Positions 49,564 through 58,582 of a stretch of DNA of 64,000 nucleotides are shown here, one piece after another (within the stretch, counting starts at the first letter, position 1; every line of letters begins with the position of its first letter). The notes beneath the pieces are model-generated. The model made no database searches and had not been told where the DNA came from. It was given only the letters and a program-made list of their open reading frames with translations. The stretch is from Rhodobiaceae bacterium (GTDB lineage Bacteria; Pseudomonadota; Alphaproteobacteria; Parvibaculales; Parvibaculaceae): NCBI GenBank assembly GCA_021404525.1, contig JAAWWE010000012.1, forward strand, positions 1 through 64,000, given 5' to 3'. The position numbers were made by a program, and so were the translations under genes.

Positions 49564-50082
49564 TCAATCAGCCTTTGACTTGAGAGACTCCAGGAAAGCC
49601 TGGGCGTCGGCATCACTTGTGATGGTGACCTGCTTTGCATGGGCGCCAATGGTCGCCAGGGCCTCCTGGATGCGGGGCAGTGAGCGGTTCGGGAAATCCC
49701 AAATCCACTTGTAAAACGCCGGATCAAACTTTTCCGGACACCCGTCTGCGAGGTCTGGCCGAGTCGCGCCACGATATTTGAGATAGCGCTTGAAGACGCG
49801 CCAAAGACAGTGCACGCGCGGACGGATTACCAGAACGATGGTGTCGGCCCGAGGCATCCGGAGGTCGAACGTCGAAGAAAAATTTCCTTCCATGATCCAG
49901 CTGTCGCGAGCCACAAGCTTTTCAACATGAGGGCGCCACTCTTCGCCCGGCGTTTCGACCCAGCCCGGACGCCAATATTCTGTATCAAGATGAATGAGGG
50001 GAAGGCCCGTCTTTTCGGCAAGTACTGTCGCAAGGGTTGTTTTCCCCGCGCCGGAGGGGCCGATGACCAGAACCCGTTTCAT
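49564..50082 (-). CDS. AAA-type nucleotide kinase, FlaR/topology modulation protein-like
   Basis: Adenylate-kinase-fold protein with a P-loop, VLVIGPSGAGKTTLAT, and a LIHLDTEYWRPGW lid-side block followed by IVLVIRP. The group is often named DNA topology modulation protein FlaR, but its substrate is not established. ATG at 50082. 172 residues. Downstream of gshA in the same direction. Confidence 0.85.
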   Translation of the reverse strand: MKRVLVIGPSGAGKTTLATVLAEKTGLPLIHLDTEYWRPGWVETPGEEWRPHVEKLVARDSWIMEGNFSSTFDLRMPRADTIVLVIRPRVHCLWRVFKRYLKYRGATRPDLADGCPEKFDPAFYKWIWDFPNRSLPRIQEALATIGAHAKQVTITSDADAQAFLESLKSKAD

Positions 50083-50149
50083 GACAGTCTCCCCGTTTCG
50101 CCCCAAAAGGACGCGGGTTTTAGGCCCGCCGGGTCAGATGGTCAAGGCG

Positions 50150-51517
50150 TTAAAACGCATACTCGTCATAGATGGGATCGGTCTTGCCGCCCCAGCGATC
50201 ATTGTAGGCATCAAGCTGATCGTCGGCGCGGGTCTTGCCCTTGTCGAGAATTTCTTCAAGCGTTGAGAGGAAGATGGTTTCATCGGCCCCGACGCCGTCG
50301 CTTTGGGCACGACCTTTGAGCCCTGCCCGGCTCATGTCGACCATCTCCCGGGCAATGTCCATTACGTTGACGTCGCTCGTGCGCGTGGCAAGCGCTGTCT
50401 TTGGCACTTCCCAGCGGAGCTCTTCGCGAGCGTAGGGCGTCCACTTCTTCACCATGTCCCAGGCGGCATCCAGCACGCCGCCATCATAGAGCAGACCCAC
50501 CCACAAAGCCGGCAGCGCACAGATGGAATTCCACGGGCCACTGTCGGCACCGCGCATCTCCATGAACTTCTTGATCCGCACTTCCGGGAAGATGGTGGTG
50601 AGATGATTGGACCAGTCGCCAATGGTCGGCATCTCGCCCTCAAAGCCTTCCAGCTTGCCATCCATGAAATCTCGGAAGCTTTTGCCCGTCACATCGTGAT
50701 AAGTGCCGTCGCGATAAACAAAATACATGGGCACATCGAGGGCATAGTCCACATAGCGCTCATAGGAGAAGCCGTCTTCAAACACAAAGGGCAGCATGCC
50801 GGTGCGCGCCTTGTCCGTGTCGGTCCAGATCTGACTGCGGAACGACAGGAACCCGTTGGGCTTGCCTTCGGTAAAGGGAGAGTTCGCAAAAAGCGCCGTC
50901 GCAATGGGCTGCAGGGCCAGCGCCACGCGGAACTTTTTCACCATGTCGCTTTCAGCGGACCAATCGAGGTTCACCTGGACCGTGCAGGAGCGGTACATCA
51001 TGTCGAGCCCGTAGGAGCCTACCTTTTTCATGTACTCGGTCATGATGCCATAGCGGCCTTTTGGCATGACCGGAATGTCTTCGCGGCTCCAATCCGGCGT
51101 GAAGCCAGTACCAAGGAAACAGATATCAAGTTCGCCGCCGACCTCTTTTACCTGGGCCAGATGGTCGTGCACTTCAGAGCATGTCTGATGCAGCATTTCG
51201 AGGGGTGCGCCGGAGAGCTCAAACTGGCCACCAGGCTCAAGCGATACATTGGCGAGACTGTCCGGACAGGTGAGACCGATAATGTGGTCGCCTTCATAAA
51301 CCGGCTGCCAGCCAAAACGGGTCATACCTTCCAGCATCGCGCGGATACCTTTGGGACCGTCATATGGAATGGGAGAATGATCGGCAGTGCGGAACGGGAA
51401 CTTCTCGTGCTCGGTGCCGATGCGCCAGTCTGCTTTCGGCTTTTCGCCCGCCTCAATATAGGAGACCAGGTCGTCATAGCCTGAAATGGGATCGGCTCCC
51501 GCTACCAGAATGCTCAT
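50150..51517 (-). CDS. gshA: Glutamate-cysteine ligase
   Basis: First step of glutathione synthesis. This is the plant/alphaproteobacterial type: FRTADHSPIPYDGPKGIRAML, LEPGGQFELSGAPLEMLHQTC and MYRSCTVQVNLDWSAESDMVKKF. 455 residues. ATG at 51517. rsmE lies 150 bases upstream on the same strand, which makes a shared transcript uncertain. Confidence 0.95.
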   Translation of the reverse strand: MSILVAGADPISGYDDLVSYIEAGEKPKADWRIGTEHEKFPFRTADHSPIPYDGPKGIRAMLEGMTRFGWQPVYEGDHIIGLTCPDSLANVSLEPGGQFELSGAPLEMLHQTCSEVHDHLAQVKEVGGELDICFLGTGFTPDWSREDIPVMPKGRYGIMTEYMKKVGSYGLDMMYRSCTVQVNLDWSAESDMVKKFRVALALQPIATALFANSPFTEGKPNGFLSFRSQIWTDTDKARTGMLPFVFEDGFSYERYVDYALDVPMYFVYRDGTYHDVTGKSFRDFMDGKLEGFEGEMPTIGDWSNHLTTIFPEVRIKKFMEMRGADSGPWNSICALPALWVGLLYDGGVLDAAWDMVKKWTPYAREELRWEVPKTALATRTSDVNVMDIAREMVDMSRAGLKGRAQSDGVGADETIFLSTLEEILDKGKTRADDQLDAYNDRWGGKTDPIYDEYAF

Positions 51518-51669
51518 GCTCCCAGCCCTTCTGCCTTGTTCAGGCCACTTCTCTTTGCGCAGTTCTTGACGGCTGCGTCATTTCTAGTTCTTCCCGATGT
51601 AAGGGGCGACCTTACAGCGCACAAGGTCTTTTCTAAAGGATTGGCAAAAACGTGAACAAAAATATGAGA

Positions 51670-52476
51670 TTAGCTTCGCCAATCTCCCAGAACCAACTGT
51701 ATCGCAGCAAGTGCGGCAACAGCCGCCGTATCCGCCCGCATGATCCGGGGCCCTAATGAAATCGCGAAGGTATCCTCACGCGCAAGCAATTGATTGCGCT
51801 CAGCCGGAGAAAAACCGCCTTCAGGTCCGATGAGGATCGCTAAGGGGCCGATTTGGGGTCCTGCGGTGCCAAGTGCCTGTAACTGCTCCAGAGTGCTTGC
51901 TTGCGGCGCTGCCTCATCACAGAAAATGATCCGGCGGTTCCCCATTGTCTCTATCCAGCTTCCGAGAAGTCGTTCCAGGCTTTGGGGCTCTTCAACTTCC
52001 GGCACGGACAAAAGCCCGCATTGCTCCGCGGCCTCGACCGCGTTGGCTCTCAGGCGATCCTGTTTGATGCGGGCCACATTGGTTCGGGCCGTATTGACGG
52101 GCAGCAACCGCCCTGCGCCCATCTCCACCGCCTTCTGAACCATAAAATCCAGGCGCGCCCGTTTGACCGGCGCAAATAGCAGCCAGATGTCGGGCAGCGC
52201 GTCCTGTTCTCTGGTCTTCTGTTCCAATGCGATCAGGCAGGACCGTTTCTTTACTTCGTCCAACCGACCAAGCCATTCCCCATCACGACCGTTGAACAGG
52301 CGCACCTGGTCGCCATCGCTCATGCGCATCACGTTTAAGAGGTAGTGGGTTTGATCGCGGTTTGGCACGACGCCAAGGCCTTCGCCCAGCTCCGGCTCTA
52401 CAAAAAGGCGCACCTTCCCGGTCCCGCAATGATCCGGACTGTCCTGACTTTCCAAGCTCTCGCGTTTCTTGCTCAT
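51670..52476 (-). CDS. rsmE: 16S rRNA m3U1498 methyltransferase
   Basis: SPOUT-type methyltransferase that methylates U1498 in the decoding centre. The SAM knot is in ILIGPEGGFSPAERNQL and ISLGPRIMRADTAAVAALAAIQ. A PUA-like N-terminus follows the Ser/Asp-rich first 20 residues. 268 residues. ATG at 52476; a shorter product starting in the PUA region is possible. Confidence 0.94.
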   Translation of the reverse strand: MSKKRESLESQDSPDHCGTGKVRLFVEPELGEGLGVVPNRDQTHYLLNVMRMSDGDQVRLFNGRDGEWLGRLDEVKKRSCLIALEQKTREQDALPDIWLLFAPVKRARLDFMVQKAVEMGAGRLLPVNTARTNVARIKQDRLRANAVEAAEQCGLLSVPEVEEPQSLERLLGSWIETMGNRRIIFCDEAAPQASTLEQLQALGTAGPQIGPLAILIGPEGGFSPAERNQLLAREDTFAISLGPRIMRADTAAVAALAAIQLVLGDWRS

Positions 52477-52584
52477 AACCCCTTATAGAAGAAGTCATTT
52501 TCCAGGTGAAGCTTGGGGTTTTGAGCCCAGCAGGCGAGACGACGCCTTAAGAAAGAACAAACATGTTTCACCTATGCTGTCCCC

Positions 52585-53286
52585 ATGATCGGTAGTGTCG
52601 GCGCCCCACAAACGTCATTTAATCCATACCTTCAGAGTGCGAGTTTGAATTCTGCCCGCGCTGGTGGCGTTTTTGCGCCGAGTGCGCCGGGGCTTGATGC
52701 CACACAACAGGCTCAAGGCAATGGTCTTGGTCGCGGCCTTCTCGACCAGACGGGCAGTGCCCGCAAGGTGGAAGGTGGCTCATCGGCCACTAAAACCAAT
52801 TCCCAGGATGATCTCACACCTGAGGAAGAGGCCGAAGTCGAGCGGCTCAAAAAGCGCGAAGAAGAAGTCAAAGCCCACGAAGCAGCGCATGCTGCCGCAG
52901 GTGGTGGCGTCACAGGCGCGATCAGCTATAGCTACACCACCGGACCTGACGGTAAGGAATATATCACCGACGGTGAAATCCAGATTGATACGTCTGGCGG
53001 GGGCAGCGATCCGGAGTCGGTCATCGCCAAGATGGAAGCGGTCATTCGCTCCGCCTATGCGCCGTCTGAGCCTTCTGCAAAAGATCGACAGGTGGCTGCT
53101 CAGGCGCAACAGATTCTAGCTGCCGCTGAACTTCAAGCCAAGGACCAGAAAGCGGCTGAAGAAGAAGCTGAAAGAAGCGAGGATGCTACAGCGACAGAGG
53201 GAGGACTTTCTTCAGCCCTGTCACAAGCACTCAAAGCCTATGAAGTGCCCAGTACTGACAGACGGCAGGCTGATTTTTCAGTCTAA
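52585..53286 (+). CDS. SprA-related metalloprotease-like protein (CJM1_0395 family)
   Basis: The family, PF12118-like, is called a putative metalloprotease because of HEAAHA in KREEEVKAHEAAHAAAGGG. Following it are ISYSYTTGPDGKEY, GEIQIDTSGG and AYAPSEPSAKDRQVAAQA, all family blocks. The ends are low-complexity and acidic; no signal peptide is clear. 233 residues. ATG at 52585. Catalytic activity has not been shown for the family to my knowledge. Confidence 0.88.
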   Translation: MIGSVGAPQTSFNPYLQSASLNSARAGGVFAPSAPGLDATQQAQGNGLGRGLLDQTGSARKVEGGSSATKTNSQDDLTPEEEAEVERLKKREEEVKAHEAAHAAAGGGVTGAISYSYTTGPDGKEYITDGEIQIDTSGGGSDPESVIAKMEAVIRSAYAPSEPSAKDRQVAAQAQQILAAAELQAKDQKAAEEEAERSEDATATEGGLSSALSQALKAYEVPSTDRRQADFSV

Positions 53287-53377
53287 TTGCCCCTTTAACA
53301 ACAGCCCCGCACCTTACAAATGATGCTATGACACTCTGGAATTTTGAGTGACTGCCTTTCTGTAAGAGAAGTTTTGG

Positions 53378-54352
53378 ATGACAGATCCCCACCGACAGCC
53401 AAATGACAGCCGCGTTGCGGACGCAGCATTTGACAATTGGGTGGATTTTTATGCGCCTGAGAAGACAAAGCCCTATTTGCGTCTGATGCGTGCTGACCGT
53501 CCGATCGGCACATGGCTCCTGCTCTGGCCCTGTCTCTGGTCGATCGCGCTCGCCGCGCCGCTAGGCGAAGGCTGGTCGGTGCTGTCACTTCTCTATCTGC
53601 CGGAACCCGGCACGATGCTGCTCTTTGCGCTTGGGGCGTTTGTCATGCGCGGCGCTGGGTGCACCATCAACGATATTATCGACCATGAGTTTGACGCGAA
53701 GGTTGCGCGAACACGGTCGCGCCCCATTCCTTCCGGCGCGGTCAGTCTGCGGCAAGCCTGGCTCTTTCTGATCACGCTTTGCCTTGTGGGTCTTTTGATT
53801 CTGGTTCAGTTCAACATTTTCACAATCCTGCTCGGCGCTGCATCGCTTCTGCTGGTCGGGCTCTACCCCTTTGCCAAACGGTTCACCTACTGGCCGCAAG
53901 TAATGCTTGGGTTGACGTTTAATTGGGGTGCTTTGCTCGGCTGGGCTGCGGTTGCGGGCAACCTCAGCCTGCCTCCCGTGCTCCTTTACATTGGCTGCAT
54001 CTGCTGGACGATCGGCTATGACACGATCTATGCCCATCAGGACAAAGAAGATGATGCGCTGCTGGGCCTTAAATCGACAGCACTTCGATTTGGGGATAAC
54101 ACCAAGCCGTGGTTGTTTGGCTTTTATGGTGCTGCCCTGCTTTTCTTTGGCCTTGCGGGCATGGCAGCTGCCATTGGATGGATCTTCTATCTAGGACTTG
54201 CGATCGGCGGCTGGCATCTCATGCGCCAGGTCACCCGCACTAAAATCGATGACGCTGCCAGGTGCCTTGCTGTGTTCAAATCCAACCGGGATTTCGGCGT
54301 GATCCTGTTTGCCTCCATCCTTGCCGGAACGCTCGGCTCCGGATTGCACTAG
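53378..54352 (+). CDS. ubiA: 4-Hydroxybenzoate polyprenyltransferase
   Basis: Prenylates 4-hydroxybenzoate in ubiquinone synthesis. First Asp motif NDIIDHEFDAKVARTRSRP, second YDTIYAHQDKEDD. Eight or so spans. MRADRPIGTWLLLWPC at the start is typical. 324 residues. Convergent with the TetR gene, 6 bases between stops. Confidence 0.95.
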   Translation: MTDPHRQPNDSRVADAAFDNWVDFYAPEKTKPYLRLMRADRPIGTWLLLWPCLWSIALAAPLGEGWSVLSLLYLPEPGTMLLFALGAFVMRGAGCTINDIIDHEFDAKVARTRSRPIPSGAVSLRQAWLFLITLCLVGLLILVQFNIFTILLGAASLLLVGLYPFAKRFTYWPQVMLGLTFNWGALLGWAAVAGNLSLPPVLLYIGCICWTIGYDTIYAHQDKEDDALLGLKSTALRFGDNTKPWLFGFYGAALLFFGLAGMAAAIGWIFYLGLAIGGWHLMRQVTRTKIDDAARCLAVFKSNRDFGVILFASILAGTLGSGLH

Positions 54353-54358
54353 CCGCAC

Positions 54359-54976
54359 CTACTCATTCCTAAGACTGAAAACCATACGCTCTGCTATCTG
54401 GTGAATGTCTGCTGCCTTGTAGGCGCCATTGTTCATAGCCAGCGCCAATGAGCTTTCAATGGTCAATCCCAAGACCATTGTGGCCAGCGCATCCCGGTTC
54501 GCCGCAATGATTTGCCCTTTTTCTTGAAGGCCATCGATGAGGTCACCAATGAATCCGAGAGCATATTCTTCTTCGACCTTACGCCACTGCGCCCACCCCA
54601 GTGCGCCAGGCCCTTCAATCAAAACAATCTGCCGGTATTCTTCATCCTGACTGTTTTCCAGGAACGCAGACAGGATCGCTGACATATCAGTCCAGTCACC
54701 CTTGGATTGAGTGGCGGTACCCTCCCCAAGCTTTTCAATCATCTCCGCCTGAAGCAGGCAGAAGACTGCGAGGAAAATGTCTTCCTTGTTTTTGAAGTGG
54801 TGGTACAGAGCGCCCCGCGTCACCCCGGCTCTTTTCGCTATTTGCTGCAAGGAGGAGGCGGCAAAGCCAGTTTGGGCAAAAACCTCCCGCGCGCTTTTCA
54901 GAATTTCTGCTCTGGTCCGCTCTGCATATTCATCGCGAATGGTCTTGGCCGGTTCATTCTGATTGGACTGGATCAC
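54359..54976 (-). CDS. TetR repressor, divergent from the tandem SnoaL gene
   Basis: HTH: FAASSLQQIAKRAGVTRGALYHHFKNKEDIF, a textbook AcrR-type region. The GTG at 54976 is preferred; the frame runs on to a TTG at 55009 which falls inside the operator. 206 residues. The operator (55001-55031) lies between it and the SnoaL gene, so it should control both. TTGACA of the probable -35 (55009-55004) overlaps the operator. Ligand unknown. Confidence 0.9.
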   Translation of the reverse strand: MIQSNQNEPAKTIRDEYAERTRAEILKSAREVFAQTGFAASSLQQIAKRAGVTRGALYHHFKNKEDIFLAVFCLLQAEMIEKLGEGTATQSKGDWTDMSAILSAFLENSQDEEYRQIVLIEGPGALGWAQWRKVEEEYALGFIGDLIDGLQEKGQIIAANRDALATMVLGLTIESSLALAMNNGAYKAADIHQIAERMVFSLRNE

Positions 54977-55000
54977 GGGGCAATCTTTCACATACACTAT

Positions 55001-55031
55001 GAATGTCAAATACGTTATGTATGTTACATTC
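55001..55031. promoter_or_regulatory. Operator between TetR and tandem SnoaL genes
   Basis: A 31-base near-palindrome centred on 55016: 12 of 15 pairs match, with outer GAATGT/ACATTC (55001-55006/55026-55031) and inner ATAC/GTAT (55010-55013/55019-55022). It overlaps the probable minus-strand -35. Confidence 0.78.
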
Positions 55032-55053
55032 GCTGGTTCGGAGACTCGTCAAA

Positions 55054-56004
55054 ATGACCCTATCGACATTCATTCAATGCGCGCAAGCCTTTGAAATCGC
55101 TTTCCTTTCAGATGATTTTTCCGTTCTGGCACCGTTCTATTCCGATGATGCTGTACACGAGCTGGCGGACGGAGGCCCTTTCGGCGCCCCAGTTAAGAAC
55201 GGTCGTGACAATGTGCTTGAAGGACTGCGTTTGTCCGTCAATTCGGTCGACAGACGCTTCGACATCCGGATCCCGGAGATTATTGAAGGCCCTGAGATCA
55301 GGGATGAGGGCATTTGGATGCGGTTCCGGCTCAGTTTCAGCCGTGCCGGCCTTCCTGATTTGAGCGTTGAGGGAGAACATCTCCAGGTTTTCAAAGCCGG
55401 AAAATGCGTGAAACTGGCGGAGCGTTTGGCCCCAGGGCACGGTCAACGTGCAGCCGACTATCTGGCGCAACATGATTCAGACCTGAAACCTGTTGCGAGC
55501 CCCTATGCGCCGCCACCCAGTGCCGCTTACAAAGAGGCGCTCGAGCTTGCTGCACGCCGGAGCTTTGTGCGCATCTACGGCGCTGCAAAAAGTCGGCAGG
55601 ATATTGAGGCGGCGCTGATGGTCTGTAGTGATGATTTCTCACTGGAAGCCGTTTCCATTCCTGGAAGGGCCAATAACAAACAGGAAGCCCAAGATATGCT
55701 GCAGGGCTTCTTTGCAGCCTTTCCGGACTACAGCGTCACCTTGGATCATATTGCGCCGGATGGCTCTGCCTGTTGGGGCAATGTCACCATGACTCACGGT
55801 GGCGATTTTCTAGGTATCCCCGCTTCGGGCAACAGGATCTATCTGCCGTTCTATTCCACGTTTGAGTTTGATGGTCCTTACCTTTCCGACGAACGCTTTT
55901 TCCTGGATATCGGCCACCTGACTGTGCTGATGGAGGACCATAATCAGGTGCTGCTGGCTCTGGCCGCTGCTGTCCACGAACGGCAGGCAGCGCAGGCCTC
56001 ATGA
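55054..56004 (+). CDS. Tandem SnoaL-like (NTF2-fold) protein
   Basis: Two NTF2-like domains in one chain. The first, about residues 1-135, has DGGPFGAPVKNGRDNVLEGLR-type sequence; the second, about 155-300, has the clearer SnoaL blocks FFAAFPDYSVTLDHIAPDG, VTMTHGGDFLGIPASGNRI and FDIGHLTVLMEDHNQV-like ending. SnoaL proteins are cyclases, isomerases or hydrolases; the substrate is unknown. ATG at 55054 is used; the frame begins at 55003 inside the operator. About 316 residues. Followed by a MAPEG gene after 42 bases, possibly co-transcribed. Confidence 0.85.
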   Translation: MTLSTFIQCAQAFEIAFLSDDFSVLAPFYSDDAVHELADGGPFGAPVKNGRDNVLEGLRLSVNSVDRRFDIRIPEIIEGPEIRDEGIWMRFRLSFSRAGLPDLSVEGEHLQVFKAGKCVKLAERLAPGHGQRAADYLAQHDSDLKPVASPYAPPPSAAYKEALELAARRSFVRIYGAAKSRQDIEAALMVCSDDFSLEAVSIPGRANNKQEAQDMLQGFFAAFPDYSVTLDHIAPDGSACWGNVTMTHGGDFLGIPASGNRIYLPFYSTFEFDGPYLSDERFFLDIGHLTVLMEDHNQVLLALAAAVHERQAAQAS

Positions 56005-56046
56005 ACGGTGCCCTTCATTCTTTCACTCAACGGAAAGCGCTAGCCC

Positions 56047-56481
56047 ATGCTTGAAAGCCCTCTCCTGCATCTGACCTTGTTTGCGGGCTGGACCATCTTT
56101 TTGCTCATCCTGGTTGAACTTGTGCGTGCCTGGTTGATGTCGGCCCGTGGATACGCTGTCACCGCCTTCCCTTCAGGGGAGCGCCATGGGCCCGATGCGT
56201 ATTGGCGTCTCTATCGTGCTCAGGCGAACTGCCTTGAGTTCCTTCCTATGTATGGTGTCGTGATTGGTGCCATGATCGTATCCGGCGAGGCGATCCCTCC
56301 ACTTTTTGCTCAAGCAAGCCTGGTCATCGTCGCTGCCCGCCCCCTGCAATCTCTCGTCCACATCACATCTACTTCGGCTCCCGCCATTCGTCTGCGGGCA
56401 AGCCTGTTCTTACTGCAGCTCACGGCGCTGGCGGTGATGTGCTGGTTGACTGCCAGATCGCTGCTCGGTGCCGCGCCTTAA
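56047..56481 (+). CDS. MAPEG family membrane protein (first of two)
   Basis: Four-span membrane protein of the MAPEG fold (glutathione-linked enzymes of eicosanoid and detoxification metabolism, in bacteria of mostly unknown use). Seen: LVELVRAWLMSARGYAVTAF, YRAQANCLEFLPMYGVVIG with the conserved Asn-Cys-x-Glu (ANCLE) region, and AARPLQSLVHITSTS. 144 residues. A second MAPEG gene is at 61481. Preceded by GGAAAG. Confidence 0.85.
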   Translation: MLESPLLHLTLFAGWTIFLLILVELVRAWLMSARGYAVTAFPSGERHGPDAYWRLYRAQANCLEFLPMYGVVIGAMIVSGEAIPPLFAQASLVIVAARPLQSLVHITSTSAPAIRLRASLFLLQLTALAVMCWLTARSLLGAAP

Positions 56482-56511
56482 CCCTGAGCGTAGATGTCGC
56501 AGGTGGCTGCC

Positions 56512-56540
56512 TTGAACAATGGTGCGATGCAGCATATATA
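56512..56540 (+). promoter_or_regulatory. Promoter of the small peptide gene
   Basis: TTGAAC (56512-56517), 17-base spacer, TATATA (56535-56540). Start of transcription near 56547, giving a leader of about 68 bases before the ATG. Confidence 0.65.
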
Positions 56541-56614
56541 TCGCATAGCAACATAGCTGCGCTTCACGCCAATTCCGACGCGCAGGTGCAGCTAAAACAT
56601 CAAGGAGTGAACCA

Positions 56615-56725
56615 ATGTTCAAGCAATGGTTCCATGGCGCAGCGATTGTGGCCAGCCTCTTTTCCGGCATGTCCTATTGGTGGATTGAAGACCGTCGGCC
56701 AGGCACCCCCGCTCACGAAAGCTAA
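56615..56725 (+). CDS. Free-standing 36-residue membrane peptide gene
   Basis: ATG with AAGGAG eight bases upstream. The product begins MFKQWFHGAAIVASLFSG, then MSYWWIEDRRPGTP, that is one hydrophobic helix followed by a charged, Trp-rich tail, with a positive N-terminus suggesting tail-out insertion. Own promoter (56512-56540) and terminator (56724-56751) frame it, about 205 nt of RNA. No known family recognised. Could also be a leader peptide, but nothing downstream is in the same frame. Probably real. Confidence 0.6.
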   Translation: MFKQWFHGAAIVASLFSGMSYWWIEDRRPGTPAHES

Positions 56726-56751
56726 AGCCACTCGAAAAGACGAGGCTTTTT
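56724..56751 (+). terminator. Intrinsic terminator of the small peptide gene
   Basis: AAAGCC and CTCG pair with CGAG and GCTTT, with a two-base bulge, and a T-run follows. It begins within the stop codon of the small gene. Confidence 0.75.
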
Positions 56752-56863
56752 GCCAAAAATGTAAATATCGAACCCAAGTTCATTTCTTTGATCTGGGGTT
56801 CTTTCTTGATCAACCTATGAATTCATTTTCATTTCTTTATGCTGACCATCTTGACCTCATAAA

Positions 56864-56919
56864 ATGAATCTGATTTCATTGTCATGGTTGGACATTGCGA
56901 TCAAGTGAACCGGATTTCA
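56864..56919 (+). promoter_or_regulatory. Two TetR operators before the desaturase regulator
   Basis: ATGAA-N6-TTCAT at 56864-56879 (spacer TCTGAT) and TGAA-N6-TTCA at 56906-56919 (spacer CCGGAT). The two sites share TGAAnCnGATTTCAT and start 41 bases apart, about four helical turns. The first overlaps the likely -10 for TTGACC at 56851. Confidence 0.72.
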
Positions 56920-56924
56920 TATCT

Positions 56925-57572
56925 ATGGCCTATCGGCAAACAGAGAATGTTGCGCAACGCCTTGAGGAAAACAGGCGCAGAATCCTGAAGGCCGCGCGCG
57001 AGCTTGTCGCAGAAGGCGGGTTCGCAAAAGCGCAAATCACCGCTGTTGCCAAACGAACGGGTCTAGCAACGGGCACGCTGTATCGCTACTTCCCGTCGAA
57101 GGACGATCTCTGCCGTCAGGTTTTTCGGGAAGTCTCGTCGCGGGAAATGAACATCCTCGCGGGTATCGCCGCGGCGGATCATCCAGCGCTTGACCGCTTT
57201 AATCTTGTATTGCGGACCTTCTCTGGTCGTGCACTCAAAAGCCGCCGACTTGCCTATGCCCTGCTGGCTGAGCCTGTCGATGTGGCGCTCGCAGAGGAGC
57301 GCACCCGCTTCCGCAAGACCCATGCGGCGATATTTGCGCGCATTATCGATGATGCCGTCAATGAGGGCAGTGTGGCCCCCTGCGATAGCAAGCTTGTTGC
57401 CGCTTGCATCGCCGGTGCCATTCCGACAGCACTGGTCGGCCCGCTTGCACCCGAGACTGACACACAGGGGAGCGATGATGTTCTTAACAGCATTGTTCAA
57501 TTCTGCTTCGGCGCGCTCGGCGTGACTGCGCAACAGACGGCGGCAACAACAGAACTGGAGAGCCGGGCATGA
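56925..57572 (+). CDS. TetR repressor of the desaturase operon
   Basis: HTH: FAKAQITAVAKRTGLATGTLYRYFPSKDDL. ATG at 56925 gives 215 residues; the longer start at 56895 is upstream of the second operator. The stop overlaps the desaturase ATG (ATGA). Two operators (56864-56919) flank the start, so it should repress itself and the desaturase. A fatty-acyl or membrane ligand would make sense (inference). Confidence 0.9.
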   Translation: MAYRQTENVAQRLEENRRRILKAARELVAEGGFAKAQITAVAKRTGLATGTLYRYFPSKDDLCRQVFREVSSREMNILAGIAAADHPALDRFNLVLRTFSGRALKSRRLAYALLAEPVDVALAEERTRFRKTHAAIFARIIDDAVNEGSVAPCDSKLVAACIAGAIPTALVGPLAPETDTQGSDDVLNSIVQFCFGALGVTAQQTAATTELESRA

Positions 57573-58582
57573 AAAAGGTCAAAGCACAAGACATTCTCAC
57601 CGACGAACAGATTGCCATTGTCCGCGAACGCTCCGATCTTCGCGCCATTTGGATCGCTGCTCACGCTTGGGGAACGTGCTTTGCGGCGATGGCGCTGTTC
57701 GTCTATTTCCCAAATCCGATCACCTTCATTCTGGCATTCTTGATCATTGGCAGCCGCCAACTGGGGCTCGCCATTCTCATGCATGACGCTGCCCATGGGG
57801 TCCTGGCGAAATCGCCAAAGCTCAACGCGTTTATTGGTCAGTGGCTCGGTGCCTATCCCCTGATGGCAGAGACCTGGTCCTACCGCCGGTATCACCTGAA
57901 ACATCACAACAGCACTCAGCAGGCGGATGATCCGGATCTGATCCTGTCTGCACCCTTCCCCATCACCAAGAAGAGCTTCCGACGCAAAATGTGGCGGGAT
58001 ATTACGGGCCAGACCGGGTACCAGCAGCGCAAGGCTCAAATCCTGAGTGCTCTTGGTTCTTCCGACCTGCCATTTGCTGAACGGGTCCAACGCTATTGGT
58101 CAAAACTGGGGCGCGCGACCGTCGCCCATCTCATTCTATTTGCTGGTCTTGCCGCGACGGGCCACTGGTATCTTTATTTTGTTCTGTGGCTGCTTCCTTT
58201 CCTGACCTGGCACCAGGTGATCACCCGCATTCGAAACATCGCTGAACATGCGATGGTGCCTGATAGCGACGATGTTTTTCGCTCATCGCGCACAACAGTC
58301 CTTAGCCTCTGGGAACGCGCCTTCTTTGGCCCCTATTGGGTCAACTATCATGTCGAACATCATTTGATGATGTGGATCCCCTGCTACAATCTTCCCAAAG
58401 CGCAGGCGTTTCTCAAAGCCAATGGGCATTGGGATCGCATGGAAACCAAGAACGGGTACTGGGAAGTGATCAAGATGGCGACCTCAAAGCCGGATGATCA
58501 GGACAAGCCCGGCGAAGTCATTCACAACACGCGGCGGCGCGTTGCCGGGATTACGTCGGAAGGGTTCGAAGCTGCTAACTGA
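57569..58582 (+). CDS. Membrane fatty acid desaturase
   Basis: Non-haem di-iron desaturase/hydroxylase. Histidine boxes: HDAAH (72-76), HLKHH (109-113) and HVEHH near 264. Spans lie between them. 337 residues. ATG overlaps the TetR stop by four bases. The regiochemistry and substrate cannot be told; a lipid substrate is likely. Confidence 0.92.
   Translation: MKKVKAQDILTDEQIAIVRERSDLRAIWIAAHAWGTCFAAMALFVYFPNPITFILAFLIIGSRQLGLAILMHDAAHGVLAKSPKLNAFIGQWLGAYPLMAETWSYRRYHLKHHNSTQQADDPDLILSAPFPITKKSFRRKMWRDITGQTGYQQRKAQILSALGSSDLPFAERVQRYWSKLGRATVAHLILFAGLAATGHWYLYFVLWLLPFLTWHQVITRIRNIAEHAMVPDSDDVFRSSRTTVLSLWERAFFGPYWVNYHVEHHLMMWIPCYNLPKAQAFLKANGHWDRMETKNGYWEVIKMATSKPDDQDKPGEVIHNTRRRVAGITSEGFEAAN

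Noticed and set aside
50303..51484. 393-residue rightward frame opposite gshA
   Set aside because: Lies wholly across gshA in the opposite strand; no ribosome site or family sequence, so a shadow of a highly biased gene.
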